64,000 bases of DNA. Origin: Nymphaea colorata (taxonomy: Eukaryota; Streptophyta; Magnoliopsida; Nymphaeales; Nymphaeaceae). This document shows positions 49,355 through 63,100 of this stretch, piece by piece. Both the position numbers and the translations under genes were made by a program. The notes beneath the pieces were generated by a model that saw nothing but the letters and a program-made list of their open reading frames with translations, was not told where the DNA came from and did no database searches. The DNA lies in the NCBI RefSeq assembly GCF_008831285.2, contig NC_045147.1:16532854-16596853 (forward strand). The letters are read 5' to 3'. Position 1 is the stretch's first letter; each line of letters opens with the position of its first letter.

Positions 49355-49760
49355 TGGGGCTGCACAACAAATCGAACCAACTCGCTCAAAAATAAATTTA
49401 GCTTGTACTCGATTCGTTTATAATTGAGCCGAGTTCGAGCTTATAAAGATACTCGAAACAATAAATGAGTCAAGTTCGAGTACTCGACTTGATGCGTAAA
49501 TCAATACTCTATATAATATTGCTGAAACCGATTTCATAAGTTACACGAGTTAAATGAATTAACACTTACACAAGTTAAACTTGTTAATGCTTACAAGAGT
49601 TAACATTTAAATAAGTTAAACAAGTTGAGTTCGATTTTGCGGTAGTCGAGTCGAGCTTGTTATAAGGAGCGTTTGAATTGAGCTCAAGCTAGAGTTTTTT
49701 GAGCCAAGTCAAGCTCGAGTTGGCCAAGATCGGGCTAGACTCGACTCACGTGCAGCCCTA
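49355..49760. mobile_element. hAT-type MITE with ggggctgcac ends
   Basis: About 400 bp non-coding. The left end tggggctgcacaacaaatcg and the right end, read inversely, tagggctgcacgtgagtcga form imperfect terminal inverted repeats. The interior is full of gagtcgag/ctcgagc/gagttcgagc words. Such ends and content are characteristic of a common plant hAT-derived MITE group. Flanks share only cttt, so the target duplication has decayed or the borders are off by a few bases. Confidence 0.65.
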
Positions 49761-50765
49761 CTTTAAGGTGACCTTTTCTATATTACCACCTTTTTCTTAC
49801 AACAGGAAGAAATTGATACCACCAAAACTTTGGTCACCAACCAACTCTGTCCTCTCCACTACACCAACTCGTGCTCCAATTACGAAAAGAAAGATTCGAA
49901 TGTAATGTATGTATTTTGAAGAAATATTCAAGAGTTTATGTACTCGCATGCCACGTTTTAAAATATAGACAGAAGAAATTGAGATCTGTCAGTAAAATAA
50001 AAATTGAGAGAGAAAAGTGCAAAGCGGTGGTTCCGAGAAAAGGATTCTCAGGACCATGACAAGTGCTGGCAATTTCTTATGGAAAAAGAAAAAAACAATT
50101 CTGGTGGGAAGAGGATACCACTTTTTCTGATTAGAAACCATTTCCCCAAAGTATATTCCTGCAGATGAGGAATTAATTATCAGAACGTACGGCGCTTAGG
50201 CAATTAAATTAAAGTTAAAGTTGAGAAACTTTCGACACATTATCGAACTAGCGAAGAAAAAGTTACAGTGTCTACAATTGGATTTCTTCAAAGGCATCTT
50301 GGTCACTTGGATACATAATCACTGAAACTTAACAATATTTATTTTAGTAAACAGCAACGGCAATACTTACAAGAAAAATTTAAGTGCATATTCTTAAGTT
50401 CCATTAGGTGCCCATCAATTTGGCTTTGGTTTTCGGAAAAGGGTTTTTGATTCAAAACTCATTGCCAGAAGTTAGTATGTGTAATGAAATATACACATGG
50501 CATGATGATAGTAAGCAAGCAAAAGACTTCAATATTAGGAAACTTATTTACAGACATTGATAGGATTTTTTTGGTATAGCATCGAGATGTTAAACTTGTC
50601 CTCAAGTTAAAGGCTACACGAAGAAAAACAAAATTACATTTGAGATTTTCAGCCGTCTTACCGAAAGATACAAAAAGCACAAGAGACATAGTGTTGCCAA
50701 AGTGAATCTTATTGGTGTCTTTCCCTTGGTTTTAAGTTAAAAATAGTGACTACACATGTGAAGAA

Positions 50766-50947
50766 TATAACACTTTAAAAGTTTAGTCTCGTATTTAAAA
50801 TTATGAAAGATATTGGAAAACTTATAAAAGGTATTGTTGAAGTGGTTAATCTTTAACTTTTTTTAAATTGAACCTGAAACTGTTAGGTGGTAGATTGAGA
50901 TCTGACAGCCCAAGGGCCTGAGCTCGATGTAGGTTGAATCGTTACAA
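50766..50947 (+). mobile_element. Decayed solo LTR of the 34.8-kb TRIM family
   Basis: Collinear with the TRIM LTR at 34792-34981: tataacactttaaaagtttagtctcg corresponds to the LTR start, aacttataaaag to its TATA region, and cctgaaactgttaggtggta followed by gagatctgacagcccaaggg to its 3' half, ending atcgttaca. Most differences are C-to-T or G-to-A. No second LTR or primer site follows. It is a solo LTR or a truncated copy. Confidence 0.75.
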
Positions 50948-51509
50948 AGAATATTCATTACTTTCTTCCACATAGGCCTTGCTTTTGAAAGTCATCGAGA
51001 AAGTGGACATGTATGATAATCACTTACTATACCTGATGTCGATCACTTAGGATGAAACTTATCAGTCAATTCATGCATGCTAGCCCCATGTGTTCCTCGC
51101 TGTGAGATTGTTTTCAAATTGAAAGACATCAACCAAAGCGTCCTCTGATGGTGGAAGTCCAGATGAAAAGAAAGAAGGATGAAAAATAAAGACTGGTGCA
51201 GATTGGAGTGGGGTACAAGAGGTTGATACCTACACACACATAAAATAAAGGGTCTCGCGCAGCACCGACTAGGTGCAAGCTAGGCTCGCATGGATGAATC
51301 AGGGGCCTACTAAAAGGCGTCGGGATAAAAGAAAATGTTAGGTCTCGTAAACTTTCAGTCACGGTCAAGCTGCTGTAGAAATGATACATCGAAAGAAGGG
51401 AGCGACTCCTTTTTAAATCACAATCAACTGATTGAATTGATGAAGACAAATAATAAACAGTGTTGTTGATTACAAAAAAAACCAAATCATAGTTTTTCTT
51501 CGGTCAACT

Positions 51510-51632
51510 ACCAAAAACTCTAAATATTAGAACAATAAACATACACTAAAAACTCTAAATATTAAAAAACATGCCAACAATAAACATACACTAAAAACTC
51601 TAAATATTAAAAAACATGCCAACAATAAACAT
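51510..51632. repeat. 45-bp minisatellite, about three copies
   Basis: Unit of 45 bp starting actaaaaactctaaatatta and ending aacaataaacatac. The first copy is shortened by an internal deletion (gaacaataaac instead of the longer form) and the last two are nearly identical. Confidence 0.85.
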
Positions 51633-51756
51633 TTAGAAGTTGATATGCATGCTGGCACCCTCAACCAGCAGTTCCATTGAGGACTGGTCCCTGGGCATGT
51701 CTTGCAAATTCACTACCAAGTCTCTTCGAGTCTGCTCTATGTCAAAAAAATAACTT

Positions 51757-51898
51757 ATAAACATATAGAAGGTGATTTTCATTTCAAAAATAAAAGAAAT
51801 CTGATAAAAATATATAGAAGTTGATTGTCATTTCAAAAATAAAAGAAACCCGATAAACATATAAAAAGAAGTTTATTGTCATTTGAAAAGCAAAAGAG
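51757..51898. repeat. About 49-bp tandem repeat, three diverged copies
   Basis: Copies start ataaacatatagaaggtgat, ataaaaatatatagaagttg and ataaacatataaaaagaagt, and each runs through tttcaaaaataaaag or a variant of it. It lies about 120 bp after the 45-bp array, suggesting a slippage-prone AT-rich block. Confidence 0.75.
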
Positions 51899-52310
51899 AA
51901 AATGCAAGAAAAGTGGAGCTCCTCATATTAAAAATGAAAATCTCATAGGTTCACAAAGCCCACCAAGAGTGAAAACTTATGGGTCATTACAACAAGGTTG
52001 AAGCCCGTAAGGCCCCACAACTTCAGCTTGAGGGGGAAGTGTCAAGGCCAGTGATATTTTTCCAAAGGGTCCATCTTGGTAGGTCGTTTTTCTAAATTAT
52101 CGTCTTTCACATTTGGATGCTGCATTTGAGTTCCTTGCGCTTTTTCTAATTCACTGTGTCAACTACTAAATTATCGATTTCTTACAAGCATAAATAGTCA
52201 TGTTATAGAGCATGGAATTGGGTGTAACGGATACTTGATTTTTTTTTTCTTTTTTCCTGGATCAACCAAGACAACTAGATAAGAAGCATTTAGCAGAGGA
52301 AACCCTGGTT

Positions 52311-52555
52311 CCTAAGTACTGGAAGCCACCCACTTCTGAGATCAACAGAAAGCAGTCACGAATCCCAAGTTACATGTTGGTTCCAGGATTTTGGTTATTA
52401 AGTTACTAAAACGTTTGAAACATTACTGGGTCGTTTGGAAATGGGAATGGTAACATACTATTCTTTGGGGTTCCGGAAGCCACCCACTTCTATAATGAAC
52501 AGAAAGGAATCAGGAACTCCAAGTTATACTCTGCTGGTTCCAATTTTTTTTGTGT
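52311..52555. repeat. Dispersed direct duplication of a 70-80 bp segment
   Basis: ggaagccacccacttctgag at about 52321 and ggaagccacccacttctata at about 52476 each continue with similar sequence (atcaacagaaagcag versus atgaacagaaaggaa; caagttacatgttggttcca versus a close variant). Probably two pieces of one decayed element. Confidence 0.6.
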
Positions 52556-55500
52556 TGAAGAATTTTTTTTTACTATTATGGAACTAAGATGCTTGAAAAA
52601 TAGAGATTGTTTTCCCTGCAAAGGTACCAGATATACGTATCTTTCCTTAATATGTCGGATAGTTGAAAATTGTATTTAAGCTGCTTAAACACAAACTTAT
52701 TATCTGCAAATATTGGTTGTGCCCTTAGTGTTAGCCGGAACAGATCAGGATCAGGCCACCGCGCAAGAGTTGTGGAGATGGCGGTGATAACCTTTCTAAC
52801 CGTATCCACCTTCCCAGATAAGGCAAATCTACAAATGATAGAGAAAATGTTCAACAGCTTAATGATAAAGATTATAAGAATTCAGCATTGGATTGAACTA
52901 AATTATAGGAAGGGGAGTGTGCCTCCTTCCTTATCTCGAGTAAATCAAACATTGGTCTTTCTTGAGTGGAACCTCCATCGAAGAGTATGAATGGAGAGAC
53001 GACTATCGTGGATGTAGGGGCTTAACCCGAACCAAGTTAACTCGTTGCCTCTTTTGTATATCACACTACAAAAGAAAAGTGAGAGACAACGATACATATC
53101 CTCATATTTCTATTCTCTTTGAAAATTAAGTGCATATACTTCAAACTTATGCTAGTTTTACTCTGTCCTCATGTTGGTGGCATAGATTGTCGGCATGAAT
53201 CCTGTGTTGTTCTTAGCGGTTTTCCATAATCATATGACTTTACGAGAGTGGTGCTTGCTATCTTTACATGACTACCAGAGGAAAAGGGCCACCGCACTAG
53301 AAACAGAGCATTCATATGTTTGATGACTTGAGGCTCGAGTCGATAACCTGAATATCCTGAAACAATCGGTGATGTTCTTCAAGTGTGCATAAACTACACC
53401 ACACGATTCCTGTTTCTTATTTCTTTATCTTCTATGACATTAGACAGTGAAAAATGTGAAAGCAGTGCAAACGCAGCCGCCTGGATGCGTATTAATTTCA
53501 TGCTACAGTGGGTAGTTTTGAGTTCGATTTAGCAAGGGGCTTTCCACCTTGCAATTGTCAATTACATTGAATGTATTCCCTCATTTCTTTTCCTGTCTCC
53601 TCTGTTAAAAAATATGCCTTTCCAATTGTGACAGCAAAAAGTCAAAACAAAGGGCAACCACTCAGTTTTCCTGTTTCAAATATTGCTCTTCAAGAGACTG
53701 CTACATTATATTTTCATGCAACTATGACTCCTGATTAATGGAACGAAACCTACTAAGATTAGCTTTCTGCTTCAGTTCACCTCATTAAGTATATAATTAC
53801 TTAAAATGTTTTGCTGCTAATTGAAATCCTGAGTGGCCTGATTCATGCCACGATGAAACATTTATTACCTAAATATTCTGAAACTTAGAACATATTTATC
53901 CTGCCGTACATTATCAAACTTTAGTCAAGGTGGCATCTTAACAATTATGCAGCTAACTATAAGCAACAGATCATAATGCATAAATATTTCCCCGGTCGCT
54001 GTACATGACAGCTTATAATTAGAAAAGCTTTCAAGCAAATCTTGATTGCAGATGGCTTATTTCCATCTTCTCTGGCTGGTTCTTATTTTTAAACTTAAGG
54101 CCCACCAGATGGTGTTAAAAATTGTCAAAGACATGATCATGGGGTTTGGTTGCGTGGGTATGGTATTGTGCTGGTGGTCTTCGTGGACTGCACCTTGGTA
54201 ATTTCGTCATCTGCATGTTCATTAAACAAATCTTAAGGGCTTCAAAGGACAAAAGTGATTGTTTATGTAATCCAAAATCAGCGCTCTACTCTTTATGGGC
54301 TTGAGAGAAGTAGAATCCGGAGTAGGAAATTTGATAAGGATATGATAGAAAAAAAAGAATAAGAAAATTCCCCAATTCTGATTACTTTTATGAAATAGCT
54401 ACATCCTTTACCCTTCTTAAGCTTTGAGATCCAGTTGTCAGATGAGTCCGTCCATGCAATTACAGAAAAACAGCTGGTTGTTGCAAGCCAATGGCAATAC
54501 AAGGGCACTCATAATTTATCAATTTGTTTCTAGTACTGTAACATCAGTAAGGTTGAAGCCTTAGATGGCGCCCGTGAGGTGCTAAACTGCGACGGCCATC
54601 CGAATTTTTTGAACAATTTTCTGTCAAAATACATTGTTGCACAGGTTCTTGTAAGCCAGAATGTGTGTGTGCTTTCTTCTCCTGACGTATTATTCTCTTT
54701 GAGGAGTTCACTATGCAGTCATATTACATGATAATACCACATGGTTCATTAATACCCACCTTCAAGTCCCTTTCGCTCACTAGTTAAACTTTGTTCATGT
54801 GGCTAGCTGCTTTTTTCTAATTGCAGATGCATCAGTCAGTACGGCCATTTGAGTTGATCAGTTTCAGAAAAGTTTCTTTTCTACTTCTAGGACCATCTAT
54901 CTTGCACCCATGAATCACGCCCACTGGCCAGACCCAACTGAGGATCGGGACTCCATGTTTCAGTTATTTTTGTCATGCACTGAATCCTACGTTCACTGCA
55001 TAAAAATTTAGTTAGTGTATTTAGAGATCGATCTGGTTTGAATGCTACGGGGACCAGTCTAGGGAGGCTCATTTTTTTCCTTCTGGTTCAAATGGCTGGC
55101 ATCTCACAAGTATGGACTTTCTGGTATTTGCTTCAGGCTTTTAGAAAGTCCAAGTCTGCAACTATGGAAAGGGAAGATCTGACATTTGTTAGCTTTTGAA
55201 CTTTGCACATGCCAAAGTTTGCTTCGATCTTACTTATTGCTTGTTCCTCTGGATAGAAGAGAAAGAAACCAATCTTGAGCTGGGAGATCTAGTCCAGCTG
55301 GTTTGGCTTGTCATACCAGTAGTCAGTACTGCAACGACTGGCTTAAAGCTGGCCCGGGTGCTTGGTTTGGTGGATCCCTACGACCAGCTTTTCATATTTG
55401 GAAAAGCTAAAAATGATGACATGTAGTAGTATGGCACATGAACATAATCATTTGGTGGTATGGTCATGCTGGTATGTAGATTAAACACTTGAAGTTTCTT

Positions 55501-56017
55501 CAGAATGTTTGATTTTCTTCAGAATGTTTGATCTAGGATCATTAATCTCTTTAAGTCTTCCTCCTATGTGGGTGTTTCAGCCACCTCTTGAACAGAATAA
55601 AACTCAGAGGTGAAAACTCCTTCAAATATTGAAACAAACTTACAAGTACACAAATTCGTCAGTCCCTATTCTTTATAGAAATGGTGCACAAACCAAACAG
55701 CCCTCTTGCAGTACTCGAGTTCTCTACATACTCTGGCATTTTTCTTACTCAAAGCAGCCTAGTTATGAGGAGGAAGCTCTGGTTTCTCCTGCAGTGGATA
55801 TGTTTACTTCTCAGTTACTGAGAGGTCCAAGAGGAATATTCCGTGAGCCCCGAACAACTGATGCATAACTCAGGGACTGCAGCAAGGTTTGAACTTGGAA
55901 TTACATGTCTACGAGCACCCCCTTCCTCCATACATAGTGCCAACTATATAAATCCACGGATTTTAGGCCAAATTTATGATTTGAGGGATGAACTTGGTCT
56001 AGTAGGAAGGAAGAAGG

Positions 56018-56038
56018 GAGAGAGAGAGAGAGAGAGAG
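56018..56038. repeat. (GA)n microsatellite
   Basis: Uninterrupted GA run in spacer DNA. Confidence 0.85.
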
Positions 56039-56582
56039 GGCTCATTCATGGACAAATGCCATGGATTTGAAAGGTTTTAATGGCATTGATAGATCAGTCT
56101 GATGTGGTATCAAGCCACTCACATGGTGGAGAGGAAAGAAAGCCAAGCAAGGTGAGGCAGAAAGGAACCCCAACATGCAATCTAGAGCAATATTAACAAG
56201 GATCTTGACTTGACGCCATGTGTGGTCATTGTACTATCGCTTTTGGCTTGTGGTCCTCAAGAAAGGAAGAAATTGGAGGGTGACAGCACCAGTTTTCCTG
56301 CCAAGGAGAAACTAATGGGCATCGAGTGGACAAAATCTGTTGTTTCCGATTCGGATGGGGCGAGGGCAGACGGTTTGCCTTTTGGGTGTAAAGCCGCTCT
56401 TTATTTCTCACAGGCATTGGTACCGCGGTTGGGTTTAAAGATGAGAGCGACGCATGCCTGCGGAGGAGACAAAAACCACACGTCCACTCTTATCGACTCA
56501 TCCAAATCTCTGCAACGTCCTTTCATTGCCGATGTTAAAAGCTCATAAAGAATGTGATGGCCCATCAAATATATATAAACAA

Positions 56583-56606
56583 TCTCTCTCTCTCTCCCTC
56601 TCTCTG
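56583..56606. repeat. (CT)n microsatellite with CC interruption
   Basis: CT repeats with a central ccctc break. A short frame just upstream (56210-56548) has no recognisable domain. Confidence 0.8.
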
Positions 56607-59600
56607 TGAAGGTGAGGAGATGAATGTGTGTGCTTTTTGTTCAGTCATGTCATGACCAGAGAAAGAAAAGGTTGGTGCAAATTGGCTCGAGAGAGATAGA
56701 GAGCGATGAGCACGACTCAAATGTTATAGAAGAAGTCCTACTGTAAACGCATCGTCCGAATTGTGGTAATGAGTTAAAAAAATGAACTTCGATTAATGAT
56801 GGTTGATGGGGTGACGACGGTACTGCGAGAAAAAGCAAAAGAACTAGAAAAAAGAAGCAAATGGATGACCTCATGAAGAACATCGATAAGTGAAGCTGTA
56901 GCTCCTCATGCCTTTCTGAATATTGATGACTCTATTCTAATTTCAATCTCTTATTTCTTCCCCAATTGATCAAGGACGGAACATTCTTTTACTCGATCCA
57001 AATTCATGAATTTTATGTTGACCAACTAATTGCTATCATCCATCCTTCTGTTATTTGTAGTTTCGATTACTGTTAGCATTACTTGCTTGAATGCATGAAT
57101 TCAAGAAACCTAAATCATCATAGGAACAATGGTAGATAAAACCATCTAAGTATACCTTTCGATGTCCGGAAAACTATGTTTTCCCTTCAGGTCTGGAGTG
57201 GTACCAGACTCCTATCCAGGAAGCCAAGATTCTGCTTTCCAGAGATGCATGCTTTAAACACACATACGTACCCATGGTCATTTTCTTCCAAAAGAAAACC
57301 TGTAGCCCAAATTTTCTGCTGGCATGAAACATCCTCATCTAAATCCAGAATGCAGAATTACATAATCTAAAGATTGTGGTTTTCGTTAATATTAGTATTG
57401 TCATTCTATGAAGTAAAGCATTTTCCCTTGAAGTGAACCTTGTAAATAATGGCTTAGAAGCCTGAAAATCATGAAAGAAGAAAAAGGAAAACCATAGTTA
57501 CCCTCTTTTGTTTAATTTTCTCCTTTTCAGAATAAGTTTGAAAAAGAAACCTTTGGGCCTTCCCCGATTGCTTTGTTCATTCAAAACATCCAGTCGTTGG
57601 ACAAGCATATAGCTGGATTTTTCGAAGTCCAAACAATTCGGTAAAAGCAGAGAAACATAAAAACTGCCGACCTTTCATATGAAGAACATTTTAGAAAGAT
57701 AAGGCCTACAAATGCAGAAGCGAATCTGATTGGACCTTAGTCCAAATGTGAAATGAAATTATGATGAAATTCTTCAAATCATTGACGTAGGAGACATATT
57801 CTCTTTGATCCTTTAATGGATCTTTAAAATTACTTTTGCTTATTGTTTGTAGAGATCAAATGAAATGTGAATTAAATACTCGTCCTCGTCTCTTTGAAAC
57901 AAGGGGCTCTTCCAGTTCTAAATTGGCTTCAAACAATTTGGTTTTCTCTATATTAGTTTTACAAGAGGAATTAACCACTGAACTCAATCACCTGTATCCA
58001 TTGCTCTTCATTTTTTAGTTGAGGTCAGACCTAAAGGCTTTGACCCATTGTCCAATTAGTGGAAAGCTAAGCCCACTTATTTTAATAATATTCAACTATC
58101 TAGCTAGTACTTGACACGGTTTAATCCAAGGCATATTACTTGAACTAACCAGGATTAATTTATTTTCTTTCTGTTTTTCTTTAAGATCTTTAAACTTCCA
58201 TGGATGAAGAATGCTTGTCCTTCGGTATGCTGCAGCATATGGGCCTCACCAAAATGATGCGGTGTCATAAGGTCACATAAGCATGTTGATATAATATAGT
58301 TTACATTATATATATAAAATAAATTGAATTAGTGATTGTGACACTTCAGAGTCACTCTACTCACTCATACGAGGCGTCTGGAAGGCAAGAGAAAAGCAAG
58401 GAAAAAAGTGTATGAACTAATACTCGATAACAAAAATGGTGATCATCTTTTTCTCCATCTTGATTTGGGTAGAGTATCCTTGAGCCTCTTATAGCATCCT
58501 TCTCGGACTTGGACTCAAAAATCCTCCATCCTCTCGCTGCATTTGGGGGTGTGTTTAGTCACTTTCATTCTATGGCAGACATAATTGGACAAAGATCAGG
58601 ATAGCTGGAGGATTTCACTATGACTGACTGCATTTTACATAGCATGGTCATGCTTTCTCCGTTTCTTCATTGAAGAAAGCTCAGCTGGAACTTTATTGTT
58701 TTCGAACGGAGAAGATTGAACTCATATAACGGTGCTGGGGAGAACTCTCTCCCCTCCATCTCGTTCATGTTGCAATATTTCTGAAATCCTATGGACGATA
58801 ATGAAGAAGTTTGAGACGGGCATTGGCCATTGGGGACCTCTACCCGTCGACCACTTTGAATATATTTCCTTCATATTAAAGATTTCCAGAAAAATAAGTT
58901 CCTGTACACGTATCGGCGCTTGGTACGAGTACTGTAACGGGTCAACACGAACACCACATCGATCACACCCGAGCCAAAGAAATTTTTTTGGTGGGGGCAC
59001 TCATTCAACACGGCACAATGCTTCCTGTGATCGTATCTGTTCCGCGTATCGTCAATCTTAGCTGCGGTGCATTTGGTGGTGCTTCAGTCATCGGGAAACT
59101 AGACCGGTCATGTAATTCTTTTAACGCCAGAAAATGGTATTCTTTTCGTAACTCTTCCACCATGGAAGATCGGGAACGGTGAAACCGAACGGTTGGGGAT
59201 AGAGGTTTGCACAGGGACGTCGACCTTCTTTAATGGCGCCTTGGTATCCGTCATGGACGGGACATCAGAGAACAGACGAAAGGAGAAAAGAATGTGGTAC
59301 GGCCTCGAGTTGAGTCAAAAAGCAGAACAAGGAGAATAGAAAAATGGGGAGGAGATGAATGATGGAGTAATCATCTTTAAATAATTTATCTCCCCGAACA
59401 TGTCTGTCCCCTCCACAGTAAATTATGCCAGTCGCCGCTGTCCCCTCTCCATTTAATTCTCTGTCTCTTCTTTTCACTCTTCCCGCAATTCCATAGGCAC
59501 ATCTTGTCCTGCCCTTCCAGTACAGATCCAGCTTTTTTTGCTCATTTCTTCTTCCGTTGTTTTTTTTTACACTTTTTTAACCGTGGTTGGAAACTTCCGG

Positions 59601-59933
59601 TTTATACCTTGAGTGAATTAGTCGGCGACTTTGGGTTGAAGAAACGACTCTTGTTCTGGCCTCGTTGGAATACTAATCAATAAGGCTACAGTTATAATTT
59701 TCAAAGGTAAAATTATAACTTTTACTAACTTAACGATTAAGTTTTCAAAAATAATCTTAAGAATCATTCTGATTGACGACGAAAAACTTAGGTATGTGAA
59801 AAGTTGTGCATATTCTTTTATTGTTGCCCAATCCTTTGTGTATGCTTCAGAAAGTTTGCCATTCACAATCTTTTGGGGTGCAGATTATATCCACCATGAC
59901 GAGGCTAACAGGCCGAGAACTGGTTAAACACAT

Positions 59934-59956
59934 ATCTCTCTCTCTCTCTCTCTCTC
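59934..59956. repeat. (TC)n microsatellite
   Basis: TC run followed by cccacggttttgac in AT-rich spacer. Confidence 0.85.
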
Positions 59957-60149
59957 CCACGGTTTTGACTTAATTTCACATTCTTAATTATGATTTTAAA
60001 AAATAACTATACGAAAGAATATGCCATTAAGTTTGGAAATCATACTTCAACAAAAAATATAGTTTCTTTGATATCTAACGAAAGTTATATAAGCTTATGA
60101 TGCCTCTTTTATGTTAGGAAGGAGAGTGCGAATGATCTCGCATGAAAAT

Positions 60150-60171
60150 ATAAATATATATATATATATAT
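60150..60171. repeat. (TA)n microsatellite
   Basis: TA repeats preceded by aaaatataaa. Likely unstable in length. Confidence 0.85.
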
Positions 60172-63100
60172 GCCTCATCTAGTATGTACACAAGTTTGTT
60201 TCTAGAATACATACACCTTGCCTAGCTTGATGTGGAAAACTAAATTTATTTAACTACCACTTTGGAGGTACTTGGAGTCTGGACTCGAAGCTCCCAACTT
60301 CTTGATACATAAATTCAGTCATGTTATGTTTGATGATCAAAAGGTGGCCTTGTCATAAGTTGGGCTCACATTGCCATGAGTTTGAATCTAGTCAGTGTCT
60401 TGTCTTCTGTTCCTTTCGCTGTTGGATTCCGATGAACATGATGACAGGGTTCTTGCTTTTCTCCATTATAATGTCAAAGAATTACGAAGTGGTTAGATTG
60501 ACAAGCACCACTCGTTTTTTTTTTTTTTCTCGACAAAATTTAAGTTCAAGCTCTGATGTCTCAGACAATATTGGTCCCATGAGAGACATTTTCTTTTGCT
60601 AATATTCAAGGGGAAATGAACTCCCATCTTTTACACTTGTTCATTTTTTTGTTGCCCTTAAAGCTCATTAATCCCAACTTCTGCTTTATGTTAAAGACGC
60701 CTCTTATGCACCTTAAGATTATGACATCCTACCAACTTGGTGACATCTATCAGTTGTCCCTACGAGATGGGTAGAATCCCTGCTGAACACCACGTGAGAT
60801 TGGACGTTCAAGCCAAGATCAACTCCCTTGTGCCTTTGCTGCAACAGATTCAACATGCCTAGTATTTGAAATGTGATTCAGTTTTAGAGATATCTCTAAA
60901 TCTGTGCATTATGAACCAGATTCAGAAAGAATTCTGTGCATCAAAAAAGCAATTCAAGTGCACAAATCTACAACGCCAATTCTTCGTTCGTTTTTTCTTT
61001 GCTCCGTGCTGGAAAATGACTTTTAACCTGACCATGGTAATTTAATCTGATGTACCTGTGGAGGCCTCCTTGACAATGCACAATTTCTAACCTCAAGACT
61101 AATTGAAGGCCATGAACTTTCACCCAGCTGATAGCTCCTTCTCTAATTAGACCAGACTCACAGCATAGGAAAGGTTTAATCCTTGAAGCCCGTAACTGCA
61201 ACAATTGAATGACATGACGACCAATTCTTTATATGGCAGGAGATAAGATGGTCCATTTATTACACTGATGAAGACAGGTAGTGAGTACTAAAAGCACTTC
61301 TGCTGCATTCATTTCCCAAGACTCCTCATACTGTCCTCGTGATTCAATAACTGTGGCGCCCTGCCCAAATGGACTTCTATTCTCTCTCTCATTCTCTTCG
61401 AGAAAGGAAAAAGAAAATTGATTCGAAGGCCCAATTTACAGTATTCTAAGCAAGTTCCTTTAGGCACCCTACAGGTAACTGTGAACTGACAGGAAACAAA
61501 TTTATATGACCCGGAAAACCAGAGACATCCGGGAACAGACGGAAAGGAATGACCCCACTCCTTAACACAGATCGAGAGTCACGGGTACCATTACCCTCCT
61601 TTTCGATATTGCTTTCGATTGCAGTCTGACCAGTAATAAGCACTCAAACAGTAGTATTCATTTTCGTTATTACCTCTGTCTCTCGGTCTTGGATGTTACT
61701 ACCCTCATCGTCATGATCTCTCTCTCTCTCTCACACAGAGGCTCCACTTTTGAATTCTATCTGGATACTGGAATTGGCTCCCATCTTGTCTTTTTCACTG
61801 CTAATATGGCTAATTTTTTACCACGACTCACTACTGTATCTGTGGATGTAACGGAAAGATGTACTACCGTTGCTGCACGCTCCAGGCAATGTTGCGTCCG
61901 GTAGATGCAACTGGTGGCCGCGTTTTGTTGCAGGACGAAGGTAAAGCAGTTGAAGGTTGAAAGGTATATAGAGCAGGTTGGCCTTGATTTACAGAGGTGG
62001 GGAGTTGTCCAGAGGTGGATTGCACATAGATGGAACTGCCTCAGAAGGCTAGAACTGCGATCTGGATGGCTTGGGCTCTAAATCTTCTTGAGAAAAGGAA
62101 CAGCTGAAGATCATTAATGGGTCCGCAAAGACTGCAAGGATTATTTGTGATCTGGGTCTAAAAGTTGTGGCTATGATTTGAAGAAATAACGGGCGGGCGG
62201 TCTATAAAAGTATGTTCATAATGTAAAAGTTGTGGAAAATTACCAGAACTTTTAGAGGACATGAATCGTCTCTCCTAAAATTAAGAAATCTTTCGGCCAA
62301 TGGTGGAACCTACTTGAGGGATCGAATCACTTATGATGTGAAGCTGATTATATCCAACAGGACAAGTGCCTAAAAAGACAAAAAACACCTCTTCAAGAAA
62401 CCAGGAAAGACAGCTAGCGAATGAAAAAAAGGCCCCCCAATTAGGATAAAATGGAAAAACAAAAGGCTTGCTAGTTGATAGAGAGTGTTGGAATCCAAAA
62501 GCACATCGTGTACTGCTGGTGATGGATGTTGAAATGACGTCCATTGATCGATTCTCAACCCCACCGATAATGTTGAAAAGACAAGGCAAACTTAGGGATA
62601 TCAACGATTTGATTTGAATCAGAATATTCTTTACCATTTCTTTCTTTTGATGTATCCACAAATTTAGGTTCAAATTAAGAACAAAACTCTTACAATATCT
62701 GGATCTAAATCTGATCTAAAACCATTTTGCAAGTTCATAACCAATTCCAAATGTCTTTCTATCCGAATCTAAACCATACTAAGAACTGATCACTTTCAAC
62801 ATGTAAGATATTTATTTAAATCTACCAAATTTGTTTAGATTCAAACCAGCCTATTGAGGCCAACTCCGATAACATTAACCGAAACCCCACCATGAATGGG
62901 GACTACGACGTCTCAACCAGATTAAGGTTACCCTTTGAAAAATGTGGCCAACTAAATGTTTGTGCCTTTAATGGTTCCTTACCATCGAAGAAAATTAAAA
63001 GAATCGAGCTTTCCAAATTAATTAGAACAAGAGATTTGATTTAACTTCAGTACAATGCAGCCTAATTTAAGCTTTCATCTCTTCGGAGCTCGAAGAAGCA

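Noticed and set aside
56210..56548. 112-codon plus-strand frame
   Set aside because: No domain, no neighbouring exons and an adjacent CT microsatellite; not supported as a gene.
60341..60410. Second possible SINE head (tggccttgtcataag then gagtttgaatctag)
   Set aside because: Boxes are degenerate and no body, tail or target duplication was seen; mentioned only as spacer content.
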